Under the pieces are notes generated by a model that searched no databases, was not told the DNA's origin, and worked only from the letters and a program-made list of their open reading frames with translations. This document shows, piece by piece, positions 1-9,545 of a DNA stretch of 64,000 nucleotides. This stretch comes from Pseudomonas fluorescens (lineage in GTDB: Bacteria; Pseudomonadota; Gammaproteobacteria; Pseudomonadales; Pseudomonadaceae): the NCBI RefSeq assembly GCF_001307155.1, contig NZ_CP012830.1, forward strand, positions 3,052,501 to 3,116,500, in the 5' to 3' direction. Within the stretch, counting starts at the first letter, position 1. Each line of letters opens with the position of its first letter. Both the position numbers and the translations under genes were made by a program.

Positions 1-61
1 CAAAGCTATCGGCCCTGAACTCACCGCGTCCTGCAGGCCAAATCACGATGAAGAACTGCAC

Positions 62-225
62 TCGTAGCAGCTGTCGAGCCCGCGAGGCGGCGTTAGAGGC
101 GGGCCGCGTTCGGACGAAGTCCTCGTAAATCCTGAGTACGCGGTTTGCCTGAAAGAACACGCTGCCTGATTCAACGACTGCTTCGCAGCCGAACGCAGCC
201 TCGCGGGCTCGGCAGCTGCTACGAG
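62..225. repeat. REPIN-type inverted REP pair
   Basis: Two REP-like arms face each other: the left arm starts GTAGCAGCTG near 64 and the right arm ends CAGCTGCTAC near 222. Both carry a matching CGAGCCCGCGAGGC-type stem separated by a variable middle. The layout matches the doublet REP elements (REPINs) of Pseudomonas intergenic regions. Bases 1-244 hold no gene that I can support. Confidence 0.75.
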
Positions 226-244
226 CGCTGGAGCAGCACGATGT

Positions 245-1585
245 TCAGACGGTGAACCAGCCATCGTTCTTGCGCAGGTTCCAGGCGAATGCCCCAAGCA
301 TCAGGCTGCGCAGCACCATGAACAGCAGGAAGGTCAGCCATAGTCCGTGGTTGCCGAACCCTTGCAGTGTCCAGGCAAATGGCAGCAATAGCAGCACCGT
401 CAGCAGCATGCCGTTGCGCATTTCCCGGGCACGGGTGGCGCCGATGAACAGGCCGTCGAGCAAGTAGCTCCAGACGGCGATCAGTGGCAGTGCGGCGAGG
501 TACGGCAAGTAGACGAACGCAGTGTCGCGCACGCTCTGGATGTTGGTCTGCATCTCTATGAACAAATGCCCGGCGCAGAAAAACAGCAGCGCAAAACCCA
601 GGCTGGCAATCAATGACCAGCCGCAGGCGACCACCAGGGAACGACGCAAGGCCTGGCGGTCACGGGCACCGATGGCGTGGCCGCACAGAGCCTCCACTGC
701 GTGGGCCAGGCCATCCAGGGCATGGGCGGTCAACAGCAAACCATTCAGCAATAATGCATTGGCCGCCACCGTCGCATCGCCGAGCCGTGCGCCTTGCACG
801 GTCACCATGAAGAACACCGATTGCAGCGCCAGACTGCGAATGAAAATGTCCCGGTTGACCGCCAGCAGCGGCCGCCAGCTCTGCCACAGCGCCAGTGCCG
901 CCCAGGCGATATGCCCGGGGTAGGCGCGCAGGGCGTTACGGGTCATGGCCAGGCCGAGCAGGGCGCCGGTCCATTCGGCGATCACTGAAGCACGGGCCGC
1001 CCCGACAACGCCCCATTGCAGACCCAGGACGAACCACAGGTTCAGCGCGATGTTCACCAGGTTGGTGGTCAGCAGAATCGCCAGCGGTGCGCGGGCGTTC
1101 TGGGTGCCGAGGAACCAGCCGACCAGCGCATAACTGGCCAGCGCTGCCGGTAAGCCAAACAACCGGGTGTGGAAAAACTCGCGGGTCAGTTGATCGAGCT
1201 CGGCAGAGGGCTGCATGAAGTGCAACGCCACGCCACTGAGCGGTACGCCCAGCATCCCGAGCAGCAGTGCCAGCCCCATCGCCAATAGCAAGCCTTGCAG
1301 CAGGATCTGCCGCAATGCCGCGCCATCACCGCGCCCGGCTGCCTGCGCTGCAAACCCGGTCGAGCCCATGCGCAGAAACCCCATGGCCCAGGCCAGAAAG
1401 GTGTACAGGCTGGCGCCCACCGCGACCGCGCCGAGCTGATGTGCGTGGGGCAGGTGGCCGACCACCGTGCTGTCGACCAGCGCCACCAGCGGCACGGAAA
1501 TGTTCGAAAGAATCATCGGCGCGGCAAGTGCCCAGACGCGGCGATGGGTCGCACGATCGCGCCAGTCGTTAATCAACGTAGACAT
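245..1585 (-). CDS. MATE family efflux transporter (DinF-like)
   Basis: A 446-residue polytopic inner-membrane protein with about twelve hydrophobic segments. The N-terminal stretch (PMILSNISVPLVALVDSTVVG) is typical of the DinF branch of the MATE family, which exports organic cations or drugs in exchange for Na+ or H+. Length is normal for the family. The ATG at 1585 is preceded by a good AAGGAG ribosome site. It is a single gene, flanked by REP elements on both sides. The subfamily is clear; the substrate cannot be told from sequence. Confidence 0.88.
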   Translation of the reverse strand: MSTLINDWRDRATHRRVWALAAPMILSNISVPLVALVDSTVVGHLPHAHQLGAVAVGASLYTFLAWAMGFLRMGSTGFAAQAAGRGDGAALRQILLQGLLLAMGLALLLGMLGVPLSGVALHFMQPSAELDQLTREFFHTRLFGLPAALASYALVGWFLGTQNARAPLAILLTTNLVNIALNLWFVLGLQWGVVGAARASVIAEWTGALLGLAMTRNALRAYPGHIAWAALALWQSWRPLLAVNRDIFIRSLALQSVFFMVTVQGARLGDATVAANALLLNGLLLTAHALDGLAHAVEALCGHAIGARDRQALRRSLVVACGWSLIASLGFALLFFCAGHLFIEMQTNIQSVRDTAFVYLPYLAALPLIAVWSYLLDGLFIGATRAREMRNGMLLTVLLLLPFAWTLQGFGNHGLWLTFLLFMVLRSLMLGAFAWNLRKNDGWFTV

Positions 1586-1719
1586 TCAGGCTCCTTTCGA
1601 GAGCGGGCATTGTAGCGGCAGATCCAAGCGTCAGTGGTCTTGTGAAAGCGGGCTTTTTGTGAGGAGGGAGCTTGCTCAGATGCCGGTAAGTCAAGGGATT
1701 TCGGGCTCGGCACCTCACC

Positions 1720-1850
1720 TGTAGCAGCTGCCGAAGGCTGCGTTCGGCGGCGAAGCCGTCGTGAATGGCATACCAAGGTCCCTCTGGATGACCGCGTCGT
1801 CAGCTTGGCGAGTGCTTCGCCCTCGAACGCAGCCTTCGGCAGCTGCTACA
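1720..1850. repeat. REPIN-type inverted REP pair
   Basis: A perfect outer inverted repeat, TGTAGCAGCTGCCGAAGGCTG at the left and its complement ending CAGCTGCTACA at the right, encloses a less conserved middle. It is the same family as the element at 62-225 but with a different inner stem. It lies between the MATE gene and the small membrane protein, so it follows both genes only in the sense of lying downstream of the latter. Confidence 0.78.
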
Positions 1851-1878
1851 GGTTGTGCGTGAGTGAGCGAGGTGTTGT

Positions 1879-2172
1879 TCAGTGAACCACCCAGCTCAAC
1901 ACCCACAACCCCAGCACCAGCCAGATAATCCCTGCGATGATCGATGCACGCATGAACGCGCGGACCGCCGAGTACAGCAGCATCAAGCCGATGATCAGCA
2001 CGAGTATGCTGATGATCGAGGGCTCCATGCCCAGTGCTCGTGACAGCCCGTCGACAAAATTGCCGCTGGCGTGAGTCAAGGCGCTGAACAACCCACTGAG
2101 CGTATCGACGATGAACCGGATGACCGAACCCAGCGCCTGGCCAAGCCATTCGAAAAAGCTATCTACCTGCAT
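1879..2172 (-). CDS. small two-TM membrane protein, unknown function
   Basis: A 97-residue protein: an amphipathic N-terminal part (residues 1-50) followed by two adjacent hydrophobic segments (about 52-72 and 77-95) that end at the C-terminus with WVVH. I start it at the ATG at 2172 (MQVDSFFEWLG); the frame stays open upstream to about 2382, but that extension is Arg/Pro-rich and looks non-coding. I do not recognise the family. It is divergent from the mazG-like gene. Confidence 0.6.
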   Translation of the reverse strand: MQVDSFFEWLGQALGSVIRFIVDTLSGLFSALTHASGNFVDGLSRALGMEPSIISILVLIIGLMLLYSAVRAFMRASIIAGIIWLVLGLWVLSWVVH

Positions 2173-2483
2173 GTGTACGTCCTGATGAAAGAGTGGGTGC
2201 CGGCGCTGAGCGCTTTGGCCATTGTCAGGGCTGGCGAGCGCCCTTGAAGCATAGAGGTTTGGTGGTTTGAATTGGCGAATAGTAACTGAACGTCTGCACC
2301 CACTGGGCAAGCTTCTGCGTTCTGTACTGGCTAGAGTCAGAATCGGGCTTTTAGTCCCACCCACCCCTTCAAGTCTAAACACACAGGCGGGTTTGCTCGC
2401 GAACTGTCACGAAACGACAGCAGTGTTCGGTGCTTGCCTTCATCCGCCATCCGCCCGAAGCTATACGCCTTCAGGAGAGCCCG

Positions 2484-2786
2484 ATGAACCTTGTTGAACT
2501 GACCGAACGCCTGCACTGCATCCGTGACCGCAACGACTGGCGGCAATTTCACAGCCCGAAGAACCTGGCCATGGCCGCCAGTGTCGAAATGGCCGAGCTG
2601 GTGGAAATTTTCCAATGGTTGAGCGAAGACCAGTCGCGCCAGTTGCCAGCGGACAAACTGGCGCATGCCGGTCAGGAAGTCGGCGATATCGTGCTCTATC
2701 TACTGCTGCTATGCAGCGAGCTGGGGTTGGACATGGAACAGGTAGTACGCAGCAAGCTGGCTGACAGCGAACGGCGGTTCAGCTGA
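2484..2786 (+). CDS. MazG-like nucleotide pyrophosphohydrolase
   Basis: A 100-residue all-alpha protein. The EMAELVEIFQWL segment followed by EVGDIVLYLL is the metal-binding EExxE / ExxD helix pair of the MazG/RS21-C6 superfamily, which hydrolyses (d)NTPs to monophosphate and pyrophosphate. Length fits single-domain house-cleaning members. The ATG at 2484 follows an AGGAGAG site; an upstream in-frame start at 2430 is unlikely. Its stop overlaps the cmoM start (TGATG), so the two are translationally coupled. The exact nucleotide substrate is unknown. Confidence 0.82.
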   Translation: MNLVELTERLHCIRDRNDWRQFHSPKNLAMAASVEMAELVEIFQWLSEDQSRQLPADKLAHAGQEVGDIVLYLLLLCSELGLDMEQVVRSKLADSERRFS

Positions 2787-3535
2787 TGAGCGACCGTCAT
2801 TTCGATCAGTTGGCGACCCGTTTCGCCGAAAAAATCTACGGCGGTGCCAAAGGCGCGATCCGTCTGGCGGTGCTGCAGGCCGACCTGGCCGAAACCCTGC
2901 CGGATCGACCGTTGCGGGTGCTGGATATCGGCGCAGGTCTTGGGCACATGTCGTTGTGGCTGGCCCAGCGCGGGCATCAGGTGACCCTGGCCGAGCCTGC
3001 TGAACCGATGCTCGAAGGCGCCCGCCAGCGCTTCGCCGAGGCCGGGCAAGCGGCGACGTTTATCCAGGCGCCGTGGCAAGAGCTGCTCGGTCAACTCACC
3101 GAACCTTACGACCTGGTGCTGTGCCACGCGGTGCTGGAGTGGCTGGCCGAACCCCACGCGATTCTGCCGGTGCTGCATCAACTGACGACCAAAGACGGCT
3201 GGCTGTCGCTGGCGTTCTATAACCGCGATGCGCTGATTTACCGCAACTTGCTCAAGGGCCATTTCCGCAAGATGCGCAAGAACGACATGGCCGGCGAGAA
3301 GCAGAGCCTGACCCCGCAGATGCCTCTGGATCCGCGAGAACTGGCGACGCAACTGGACGGTTTGTGGCAGGTCGAAACCCAGAGCGGAGTGCGGGTTTTT
3401 CATGACTACATGCCGGTAGAGTTTCAGGCCCGTGCCGAACTGATCGACTTGCTGGAAATGGAGCTGGCCCACCGTCGTCACCCGAGTTTTGCCGGACTGG
3501 GGCGTTACCTGCACTGGATCTGTCGCCCGGTCTGA
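2786..3535 (+). CDS. cmoM: tRNA 5-carboxymethoxyuridine methyltransferase
   Basis: A 249-residue class I SAM-dependent methyltransferase. Motif I is VLDIGAGLGHMS (about residues 47-58). The opening (SDRHFDQLATRFAEKIYGGAKG), the CHAVLEWLAEP block, AFYNRDAL and GVRVFHDYMP closely follow E. coli CmoM (formerly SmtA), which methylates cmo5U to mcmo5U at the wobble position of certain tRNAs. It overlaps the mazG-like gene by one base, suggesting one transcript. Confidence in the cmoM assignment is high from the linear similarity. Confidence 0.87.
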   Translation: MSDRHFDQLATRFAEKIYGGAKGAIRLAVLQADLAETLPDRPLRVLDIGAGLGHMSLWLAQRGHQVTLAEPAEPMLEGARQRFAEAGQAATFIQAPWQELLGQLTEPYDLVLCHAVLEWLAEPHAILPVLHQLTTKDGWLSLAFYNRDALIYRNLLKGHFRKMRKNDMAGEKQSLTPQMPLDPRELATQLDGLWQVETQSGVRVFHDYMPVEFQARAELIDLLEMELAHRRHPSFAGLGRYLHWICRPV

Positions 3536-3559
3536 ACCATGGTTTCTGTGGAGAGCATC

Positions 3560-4168
3560 ATGAAACGCCGTTTGGGATTGATCATGTTGTGTCTGGGGCT
3601 CGGTGCCTGCCAGGGCAGCAATCCGTATGTCGCCAGCTCCAATCCGCTGCCGCCAGCCCCGCCGCATGCTGCCAACACCTTTGACCGCAGCGCCTATCCA
3701 GCGGCGCCGCGTGATTACAGCCGTTACCAAAGCTGGGCCTGGCTCAATGGCCGGTTGCCCAACGGTTCGGTCTTGGCCGACTCGGCGCAGATTGCCGAAG
3801 CGGTCAGCAATGCGCTGGATCAACGGGGTTTGCGTCCGCTGCACGACAATCGTCCGGCGGACCTGTGGGTCAGCGCCGACCTGCATCAGGAAACCCGCCT
3901 GAAGCAGGTCCAGGAGGATTACGGTTATGGCGGCTACGGCGGTTATAACCGTTATGGCAATGGCTACGGGATGTACAACACGGTGCCGATCGTTCGTACC
4001 TATCAGGTGCAAGTGCTGGTGATTCGGGTGGATTTGTTCGACGCCAGCACCGGGCAACCGGTCTGGAGTGCCAGCGCTGAAGCGGGCCTTCAGGGCAACG
4101 AAATAGAGCGTGGCGATGCGTTACGAACAGCTGTGGAAAAGGCGGTAGCGGCGTATCCTCCTAGTTAG
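3560..4168 (+). CDS. DUF4136 lipoprotein (1)
   Basis: A 202-residue predicted lipoprotein. The signal peptide ends in lipobox LGAC (residues 11-14 of [19 protein letters not shown]). The mature part has the DUF4136 core: [10 protein letters not shown], the helix [16 protein letters not shown], a beta segment with [13 protein letters not shown], and PVWSASAE. A Gly/Tyr-rich loop ([14 protein letters not shown]) interrupts the core. I chose the ATG at 3560 behind GGAGAG over the one at 3539. The family is an envelope lipoprotein of unknown function. Confidence 0.8.
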   Translation: MKRRLGLIMLCLGLGACQGSNPYVASSNPLPPAPPHAANTFDRSAYPAAPRDYSRYQSWAWLNGRLPNGSVLADSAQIAEAVSNALDQRGLRPLHDNRPADLWVSADLHQETRLKQVQEDYGYGGYGGYNRYGNGYGMYNTVPIVRTYQVQVLVIRVDLFDASTGQPVWSASAEAGLQGNEIERGDALRTAVEKAVAAYPPS

Positions 4169-4196
4169 GTTCCCTGCCTGGACCCGGAGAAAAATC

Positions 4197-4754
4197 ATGT
4201 CCCGCCGTCTCTCATTACTGGCTTGCGCTGTGTTGCTCAGCGCCTGCCAAACGACCCAGGTCAATCACGATTTTGATGCCAGCCGCGATTTCGCCGCCTA
4301 TCGCAGTTGGGCCTGGAAAGAGCCTGCCGTGCAATACCGTCCCGACGATCCGCGGATCAAGAGCGACCTCACCGAACAACGCATTCGCCAGGCGGTTGCC
4401 GATCAACTCGACCAGCGTGGTCTGCGCCCGGCCGCTACCGGTGCCAAGGCTGACGTCAATGTACGGACCTACCTGATCGTCGAGGATCGCCAGCAGCAAA
4501 TCACCACTAACTATGGCGGTGGTTGGGGTGGCCCCTGGAACGGCTACTGGGGCGCACCGATGTACAACGAAACCCGCAACGTCTCTTACAAGGTCGCCAC
4601 ACTTCAGATCGACCTGCTCGATGGCAAGGATGGCAAGCTGGTCTGGCGTGGCAGTGATGAACAACTGCTCAGCAGATCGCCGCAGCCCGCCGACCGCAGC
4701 GCCGCGATTCGCGCGACGGTAGGGCGGATATTGAGCAATTACCCACCGAAATAA
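4197..4754 (+). CDS. DUF4136 lipoprotein (2)
   Basis: A 185-residue paralogue of the preceding gene with lipobox LSAC. It shows the same core: [37 protein letters not shown] and LVWRGSDE, and a Gly/Trp-rich loop (NYGGGWGGPWNGYWG) in the position of the Gly/Tyr-rich loop of its neighbour. The start follows a CCCGGAG site. The two genes lie 28 bases apart and probably form one unit that arose by tandem duplication and diverged. Function unknown. Confidence 0.8.
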   Translation: MSRRLSLLACAVLLSACQTTQVNHDFDASRDFAAYRSWAWKEPAVQYRPDDPRIKSDLTEQRIRQAVADQLDQRGLRPAATGAKADVNVRTYLIVEDRQQQITTNYGGGWGGPWNGYWGAPMYNETRNVSYKVATLQIDLLDGKDGKLVWRGSDEQLLSRSPQPADRSAAIRATVGRILSNYPPK

Positions 4755-4769
4755 AGCACTTGAATCATC

Positions 4770-4792
4770 GGCGCTGGCAAGTTGCCAGCGCC
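4770..4792 (+). terminator. hairpin, possible weak terminator
   Basis: GGCGCTGGCAA and TTGCCAGCGCC form an almost gapless 11-base inverted repeat just after the DUF4136 pair. No T-tract follows, so a factor-independent terminator is not certain; an RNA-stabilising hairpin or a REP remnant is equally possible. Confidence 0.35.
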
Positions 4793-4866
4793 GTGCTCGA
4801 GCCTTGACTACACTGCCTGCACCACCGGAGGTAGCGCTCGGCAGTGCGCCGGCAAAGGAGTGCTCG

Positions 4867-6795
4867 ATGTCTCCCAGTTTGCAGTTTCGCGGCCCCGCCG
4901 GGCAACGTGGCGCTATCGGTTTGCTCGCGGCAATGACCTTCGGCCTGGCGCTGTTGATTGCGCTGTTGGTGGTCGACAGTGGCCGGCTCTATCTGGAGCA
5001 GCGCAAGTTGCAACGGGTGGTGGACAACGCCGCGCTGGAAGCGGTCAGCCGCGGCGGCACCTGCCTGACGGGCCTGACGGCGGCCAGTTATGCCGGGCAA
5101 AGCGCGGTTCGTAATGCGTTCATCGTCAGCCCCACCAGCACCTTGACCACCACCTGCGGTTCGCTGGCGACGGCGCCGACCAACCTGCGCACCTTCGTCC
5201 CCAATGCCGCGCAATCGATGGCCATTCAGGTGGTTGCCACCAACGTGGTAGCGACCAGTGCGGCGGCGGGTATTCAGGCATTGTTCAGTGGGGCTTCGCT
5301 CAATGCCAATACCACGCTGACTGCCACGGCGGTGGCAGCGGCGCCGCAACCGACGCTGGCGCAGCTAAGCATTCGCAGTTCGGTCGTCAGTGTCGACACC
5401 GCGAGGTCGAATCTCTTGAACCCGCTGTTCTCGAGCCTTCTGGGCGGCAGCGTGAACCTGACAGCCGTGGGCTGGGATGGCCTGGCCAATGCCGATATCA
5501 ACCTGCTGAAATTCATGGACCAGCTGGCCATCGAGCTGGGGGTGAGCGCAGGCGACTACACGGCATTGCTCAGCACGCAAGGAACGGTCACCCAATTCAT
5601 ACACGCCGCGGCAACAGTTGCAGGTCAGAACGGTGCCACGGCCGAAGTGATGACGGCGCTGACCAGTCTTCAGGTGGGGGCCAGCAATGCACCACCGATC
5701 AAACTTGGCGATGTGCTGCAACTTCAGACGGGCACCTCGACGGCCGGCCTGGATGCCACGGTGCAGCTGTTTCAGCTGGTTCAGGGCTTTGTGCAGTTGG
5801 CGAATAAAAACAGTGCGGTGACCGCCGTTCTACCGGTGAACGTACTGGGGCTGCTGGGCGTGACAACCCGTGTAAAAGTGATTGAGCCGCCGCAGTTTTC
5901 TGCCGTGGGCGATCCGGAACTAGCCAAGGCTGACCCGTTGGGCGTGAACCGGATCTATGTGAAGACGGCGCAGGTAAGACTGCTCACAACGGTCGACCTT
6001 TCTCTGATCAATGCGGTGTTGCAGTTGGTGAATACGCTGTTGAGCGCGATTGTCGTCTCTATCAACACGCTGCTGGCACCCGGGTGCCTGTTGTCAACCT
6101 GCACACAAACAGACCTGCGAATAGCGCCTGAAGGCCTCAACCTTGATGTAGGGATTGAAGCGGGAGTCGGGAGCAGTTATGTCACCGATTACTCATGCGT
6201 CAGTCCGAACAGCAAAAGTCTTACCGCGACCACGGACATTTCCACGCTCAACGTCAAAGTCGGCCAGATCAACCCTGCAATCTGGTTCTCCTCCTCGCCG
6301 TTGTCAGCGCTTACACCGTTAACCCTGGTCGATATCGGCAGCAGGACCTGCCAGGGATTGGCCCTCACCTGTGGGCCGCGCACGCCGTTTACCGGCGGTG
6401 GCAGTGAAATCATGATCGACAGCCCGATCGCCGGGGCCAGTGACCCTAACTACACCTACAACAACCCCAAGGACATCAATGTACCGCCATTGCCGCTTCA
6501 CACTGTTTCGGTATCGGGTGTGGTTGGTAGTTTGAGCGCAACCTTGGGTGGTATCACACTCATTCAGCACACACCGACGATTAATGGTCTGACGGCATTG
6601 CTGCTCAGCACGCTGTCATCGCTGCTGGCAGATGTAACAACGCTGCTGATCAACGCAATCGATGGTCTGCTGGCGCCCTTGGTCGATCCACTGGTGAACA
6701 GCCTGCTGCTCAATCTGGGGATCGACGTCAACAAAGTCGATGTGGGGTTCAACCTCACCTGCGGCCAAAAAGGCAAAGCCTACCTGGTGATCTGA
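4867..6795 (+). CDS. tadG: TadG-like pilus assembly protein
   Basis: A 642-residue protein with one N-terminal membrane helix: QRGAIGLLAAMTFGLALL, then ALLVVDSGRLYLEQRKLQRVVDNAALEAV, the signature of TadG/TadE-type proteins anchored in the inner membrane with a large periplasmic part. The remainder is Ser/Thr/Leu/Val-rich and beta-like, with Cys pairs (DYSC, RTCQG, LTCG). The ATG at 4867 follows AAGGAG; an upstream ATG-less extension to 4804 is unlikely. It converges on and overlaps pprA by 16 bases. In P. aeruginosa the equivalent gene lies between pprB and tadD, so its place here is rearranged. Confidence 0.75.
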   Translation: MSPSLQFRGPAGQRGAIGLLAAMTFGLALLIALLVVDSGRLYLEQRKLQRVVDNAALEAVSRGGTCLTGLTAASYAGQSAVRNAFIVSPTSTLTTTCGSLATAPTNLRTFVPNAAQSMAIQVVATNVVATSAAAGIQALFSGASLNANTTLTATAVAAAPQPTLAQLSIRSSVVSVDTARSNLLNPLFSSLLGGSVNLTAVGWDGLANADINLLKFMDQLAIELGVSAGDYTALLSTQGTVTQFIHAAATVAGQNGATAEVMTALTSLQVGASNAPPIKLGDVLQLQTGTSTAGLDATVQLFQLVQGFVQLANKNSAVTAVLPVNVLGLLGVTTRVKVIEPPQFSAVGDPELAKADPLGVNRIYVKTAQVRLLTTVDLSLINAVLQLVNTLLSAIVVSINTLLAPGCLLSTCTQTDLRIAPEGLNLDVGIEAGVGSSYVTDYSCVSPNSKSLTATTDISTLNVKVGQINPAIWFSSSPLSALTPLTLVDIGSRTCQGLALTCGPRTPFTGGGSEIMIDSPIAGASDPNYTYNNPKDINVPPLPLHTVSVSGVVGSLSATLGGITLIQHTPTINGLTALLLSTLSSLLADVTTLLINAIDGLLAPLVDPLVNSLLLNLGIDVNKVDVGFNLTCGQKGKAYLVI

Positions 6796-9545
6796 TCACC
6801 CAGCGCAATCGGCAACTCGATACAGAACCGCGCGCCCTCGATCGAGTTGCGCACGCTCAACCGTCCGCCCATGTTCTCGACAATACCGTAGCTCACCGAC
6901 AAACCCAGACCGGTGCCGACACCGACCGGTTTGGTGGTGAAGAACGGTTCGAAGATTCGCTCCAGCAAACGCGGATCAATACCGCCAGCGTTGTCTTCGA
7001 CCCACAGCCGCAGCGAGCTGTGGTCACGTTCGGCATACAGTGAAATCCACGGCTTGAACGCCGGGTCGCTTTCGCGCTTGCTCAGCAGTGCGTCGCGAGC
7101 GTTGACCATCAGGTTGATCAACACTTGCTCCAGCTGATCGACATGGCCACGTACATTGGCTTCGAAGCCGAACTCGCTGATCCGCAAGTCGACGCCTTTG
7201 CCGCGCATGCCTTCGGCCAGCAACGACAGCGTGCCTTCCACCGCGTGTGCCGGGTTGAACAGCTGTTGCTCGATTTCCGAGCGCCGGCCGAACACCCGCA
7301 TGTGATCGACCACCCGCGCGGCGCGCTGGACCTGGGCGTCGATGCGCTTGAGTTTGTCTTGCAGGTAGTCGATCTGTACATCGCCGTTGCTCAAGCGCTT
7401 GAGCACGTTGACGATGGCCATGCGCATCACGTTCAGTGGCTGGTTGATTTCATGGGCGAGCCCGGTGGCCATTTCTCCCAGGGTGGCCATTTTTGCGCTT
7501 TGCGTGAGCTGTTGTTGCGAACGGCGGACTTCGGTGTTGTCGCGGCCCACGGCCTGAATTTCGATCAGGCGACCTCGTTCGTCGAACACCCCGCGATCCG
7601 ACCAGACCCACCAGGCATTTTCGCGCCCGGGGAGTTGCAGGCTGATTTCCGCGGTGCTCACCGGGAACTCCGGCGTCAATTGGCGCAGGCGCAGCACAAA
7701 GGCTTCGCGCTGTTCGGCCGACAGCCAGCTGCCCAGATCAACCCCCGGCAATTGTTCGGGCGTGCATTCCAGGTACGTCGCCAAGGGCCGATTGCCGAAC
7801 GTCAGCGTCAAGTCGGGACGGTAGCGGCAGATCATCGCGGGCGAATCTTCCACCAGAATCCGGTAGCGCTCCTCGCTCTGTTTGACCTGTTCGGCGGCCT
7901 GGGTCGCTTCGCTGACATCCAGCCACAAGCCGACCGCCTCCACGGGCAGCCCAAGGTCATCGCGCAGTAACCGGGCTTCATCGAGCAGCCAGTGGTAGTC
8001 GCCACGCTGGTCGCGCAGACGGTAACGCGCGCGTACCGAGCCCTCGCGCAGCAGTTGGCGGGTGCGTTCGAAATACAGGTCACGGTCTTCGGGATGAACC
8101 CGCTCAACCAGCGCGTTGCCTGCTAAATCATTCAGGTTCCAGCCGAGCAACGGCAGCAAGCTGGCACTGAAAAAGCTCGGTTGCAGCGCGCCTTCGACAT
8201 AGCGTTGCACGTAGATCACCGCCGGCGAACTGGCGATCAGGTTGTCCAGGCGGGCATGGGCAGCGGCGGCCTGTTGCTGTTGATTCTTGATGTCGCTGAT
8301 GTCGAGCATGAACCCCACCAGCCGACGCTGTTCACCTACGCCTAGCGCTTGGCCTTGCAGGCGATACCAGACCGGCGTCTGGGCGTCGTCAGCGCGGTGC
8401 AGACGCACGCACAGCAGCAAGGTCTTGCCGTGTTGTTGCAGGTCCTGCACGCGGCTGGCCAGCTCTTGGCGGTCGGCCGGATGGATCAGCGTCAGCCACT
8501 GGGCCAGCGGTAAACGGGCACTCTCCAGGTGCAGGGTGAACGCCAGTTGCGGTGCCAGTTGAACCTCGTCAATGTTGCCGAACAGCTCCCACCAACCGGT
8601 GCCCAGCAAACCTTGCAGGGCTTCGAGTCGCTCCAGTTGATGATGTTGATGCTGCTCGCGTAAACGCCCCAGCAGTGGTCCGGCCAGCGCTGCGGCCAGC
8701 AGCGACCAGTCACGCTCGCTGAGCTGCGGCGCACGTTGCTGCACCGGGTAAAAACCACAGAGCAACCAGGCGGCGACACCGTGATCGTCCCGATAAGGCA
8801 CCAGAAATCCGTCGGTATTACCGAAGGTCCCCTGCAACCGCGGGTGCTCGCTGAAACCATGCGCGACGCTCAAGCGCAACGGCGTATTACCGCTCAAGCT
8901 GTCCAGGCTGGTGCCCAGCGGTTGGCCGGTTTGCCACAGCTGCGGCGCATCGTGGGCGTTGTACTGGCTGTGGATCAGCCAGCCTTGTTCCTGATCGTCG
9001 AGCAACGCGATGGCCACACAGGGAATGTGCCAGCGCTGGGCCAGGCCTTGGAGTTGCTCGGTCAGCACCTCGGGCAGGCGCATCAGGCTGCACAGGCGAA
9101 GCTGTTCGCTCATGTGTCCGGCGAACGACTGACATTCCTCGCGGCTGTGGGCTTGTTGGCGTTCGTGCAGCAAATCACCGATGTCGAGCAACTGCAGCAG
9201 CCAGCTGTCAGGCGTCGGCTGAACCCAGCCGCGCAGGTGCAGGGTCTGGCCACCGAGGCCGGCGAAATCCAGGTCGAGGTTTTGGCCTTGCCATTCAGCG
9301 GGTATGCCTTCGACGACCAAATGGCTGTGGGGCAGCAGGTAATCGATCAGGTGTGGGGGTTGGTCGGCGTGAGGACGCTGCGCCAATGCATGACGCAAGG
9401 GGCCACTCATTTTCAGCACCCGACCCTGTGGGTTCAGCAGCAGGTGTAATCCGACATTCTGTGTCACCAGGCTGTAGGGCGTGTCGGGCTCCTGGAATGG
9501 CGGACGATTGAGCAGTCGGCCAAAGAGCTTTTCCCCAGGTGTCAA
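6780..9545 (-). CDS. pprA: PAS sensor histidine kinase of the Tad locus (PprA-like)
   Basis: A 921-residue sensor kinase without obvious membrane helices. The N-terminal third includes a GAF-like region (about 140-300). It is followed by three PAS/PAC-type segments (about 310-430, 440-560, 570-690; for example GVDLGSWLSAEQREAFV). The HisKA box is LAHEINQPLN with phospho-acceptor His698. The ATPase domain has N box VNARDALL, G1 DNAGGIDP and G2 GTGLGLSVSYGIVENMGG. The proposed start is TTG at 9545, overlapping the upstream tadE/F-like stop as TTGA. In P. aeruginosa PprA phosphorylates PprB, which activates flp-tad; the same role is inferred here. Confidence 0.8.
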   Translation of the reverse strand: MTPGEKLFGRLLNRPPFQEPDTPYSLVTQNVGLHLLLNPQGRVLKMSGPLRHALAQRPHADQPPHLIDYLLPHSHLVVEGIPAEWQGQNLDLDFAGLGGQTLHLRGWVQPTPDSWLLQLLDIGDLLHERQQAHSREECQSFAGHMSEQLRLCSLMRLPEVLTEQLQGLAQRWHIPCVAIALLDDQEQGWLIHSQYNAHDAPQLWQTGQPLGTSLDSLSGNTPLRLSVAHGFSEHPRLQGTFGNTDGFLVPYRDDHGVAAWLLCGFYPVQQRAPQLSERDWSLLAAALAGPLLGRLREQHQHHQLERLEALQGLLGTGWWELFGNIDEVQLAPQLAFTLHLESARLPLAQWLTLIHPADRQELASRVQDLQQHGKTLLLCVRLHRADDAQTPVWYRLQGQALGVGEQRRLVGFMLDISDIKNQQQQAAAAHARLDNLIASSPAVIYVQRYVEGALQPSFFSASLLPLLGWNLNDLAGNALVERVHPEDRDLYFERTRQLLREGSVRARYRLRDQRGDYHWLLDEARLLRDDLGLPVEAVGLWLDVSEATQAAEQVKQSEERYRILVEDSPAMICRYRPDLTLTFGNRPLATYLECTPEQLPGVDLGSWLSAEQREAFVLRLRQLTPEFPVSTAEISLQLPGRENAWWVWSDRGVFDERGRLIEIQAVGRDNTEVRRSQQQLTQSAKMATLGEMATGLAHEINQPLNVMRMAIVNVLKRLSNGDVQIDYLQDKLKRIDAQVQRAARVVDHMRVFGRRSEIEQQLFNPAHAVEGTLSLLAEGMRGKGVDLRISEFGFEANVRGHVDQLEQVLINLMVNARDALLSKRESDPAFKPWISLYAERDHSSLRLWVEDNAGGIDPRLLERIFEPFFTTKPVGVGTGLGLSVSYGIVENMGGRLSVRNSIEGARFCIELPIALGDQITR

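Noticed and set aside
2696..4057. A 453-codon minus-strand open frame opposite cmoM and the DUF4136 gene
   Set aside because: It spans two well-supported plus-strand genes and shows antisense composition without motifs.
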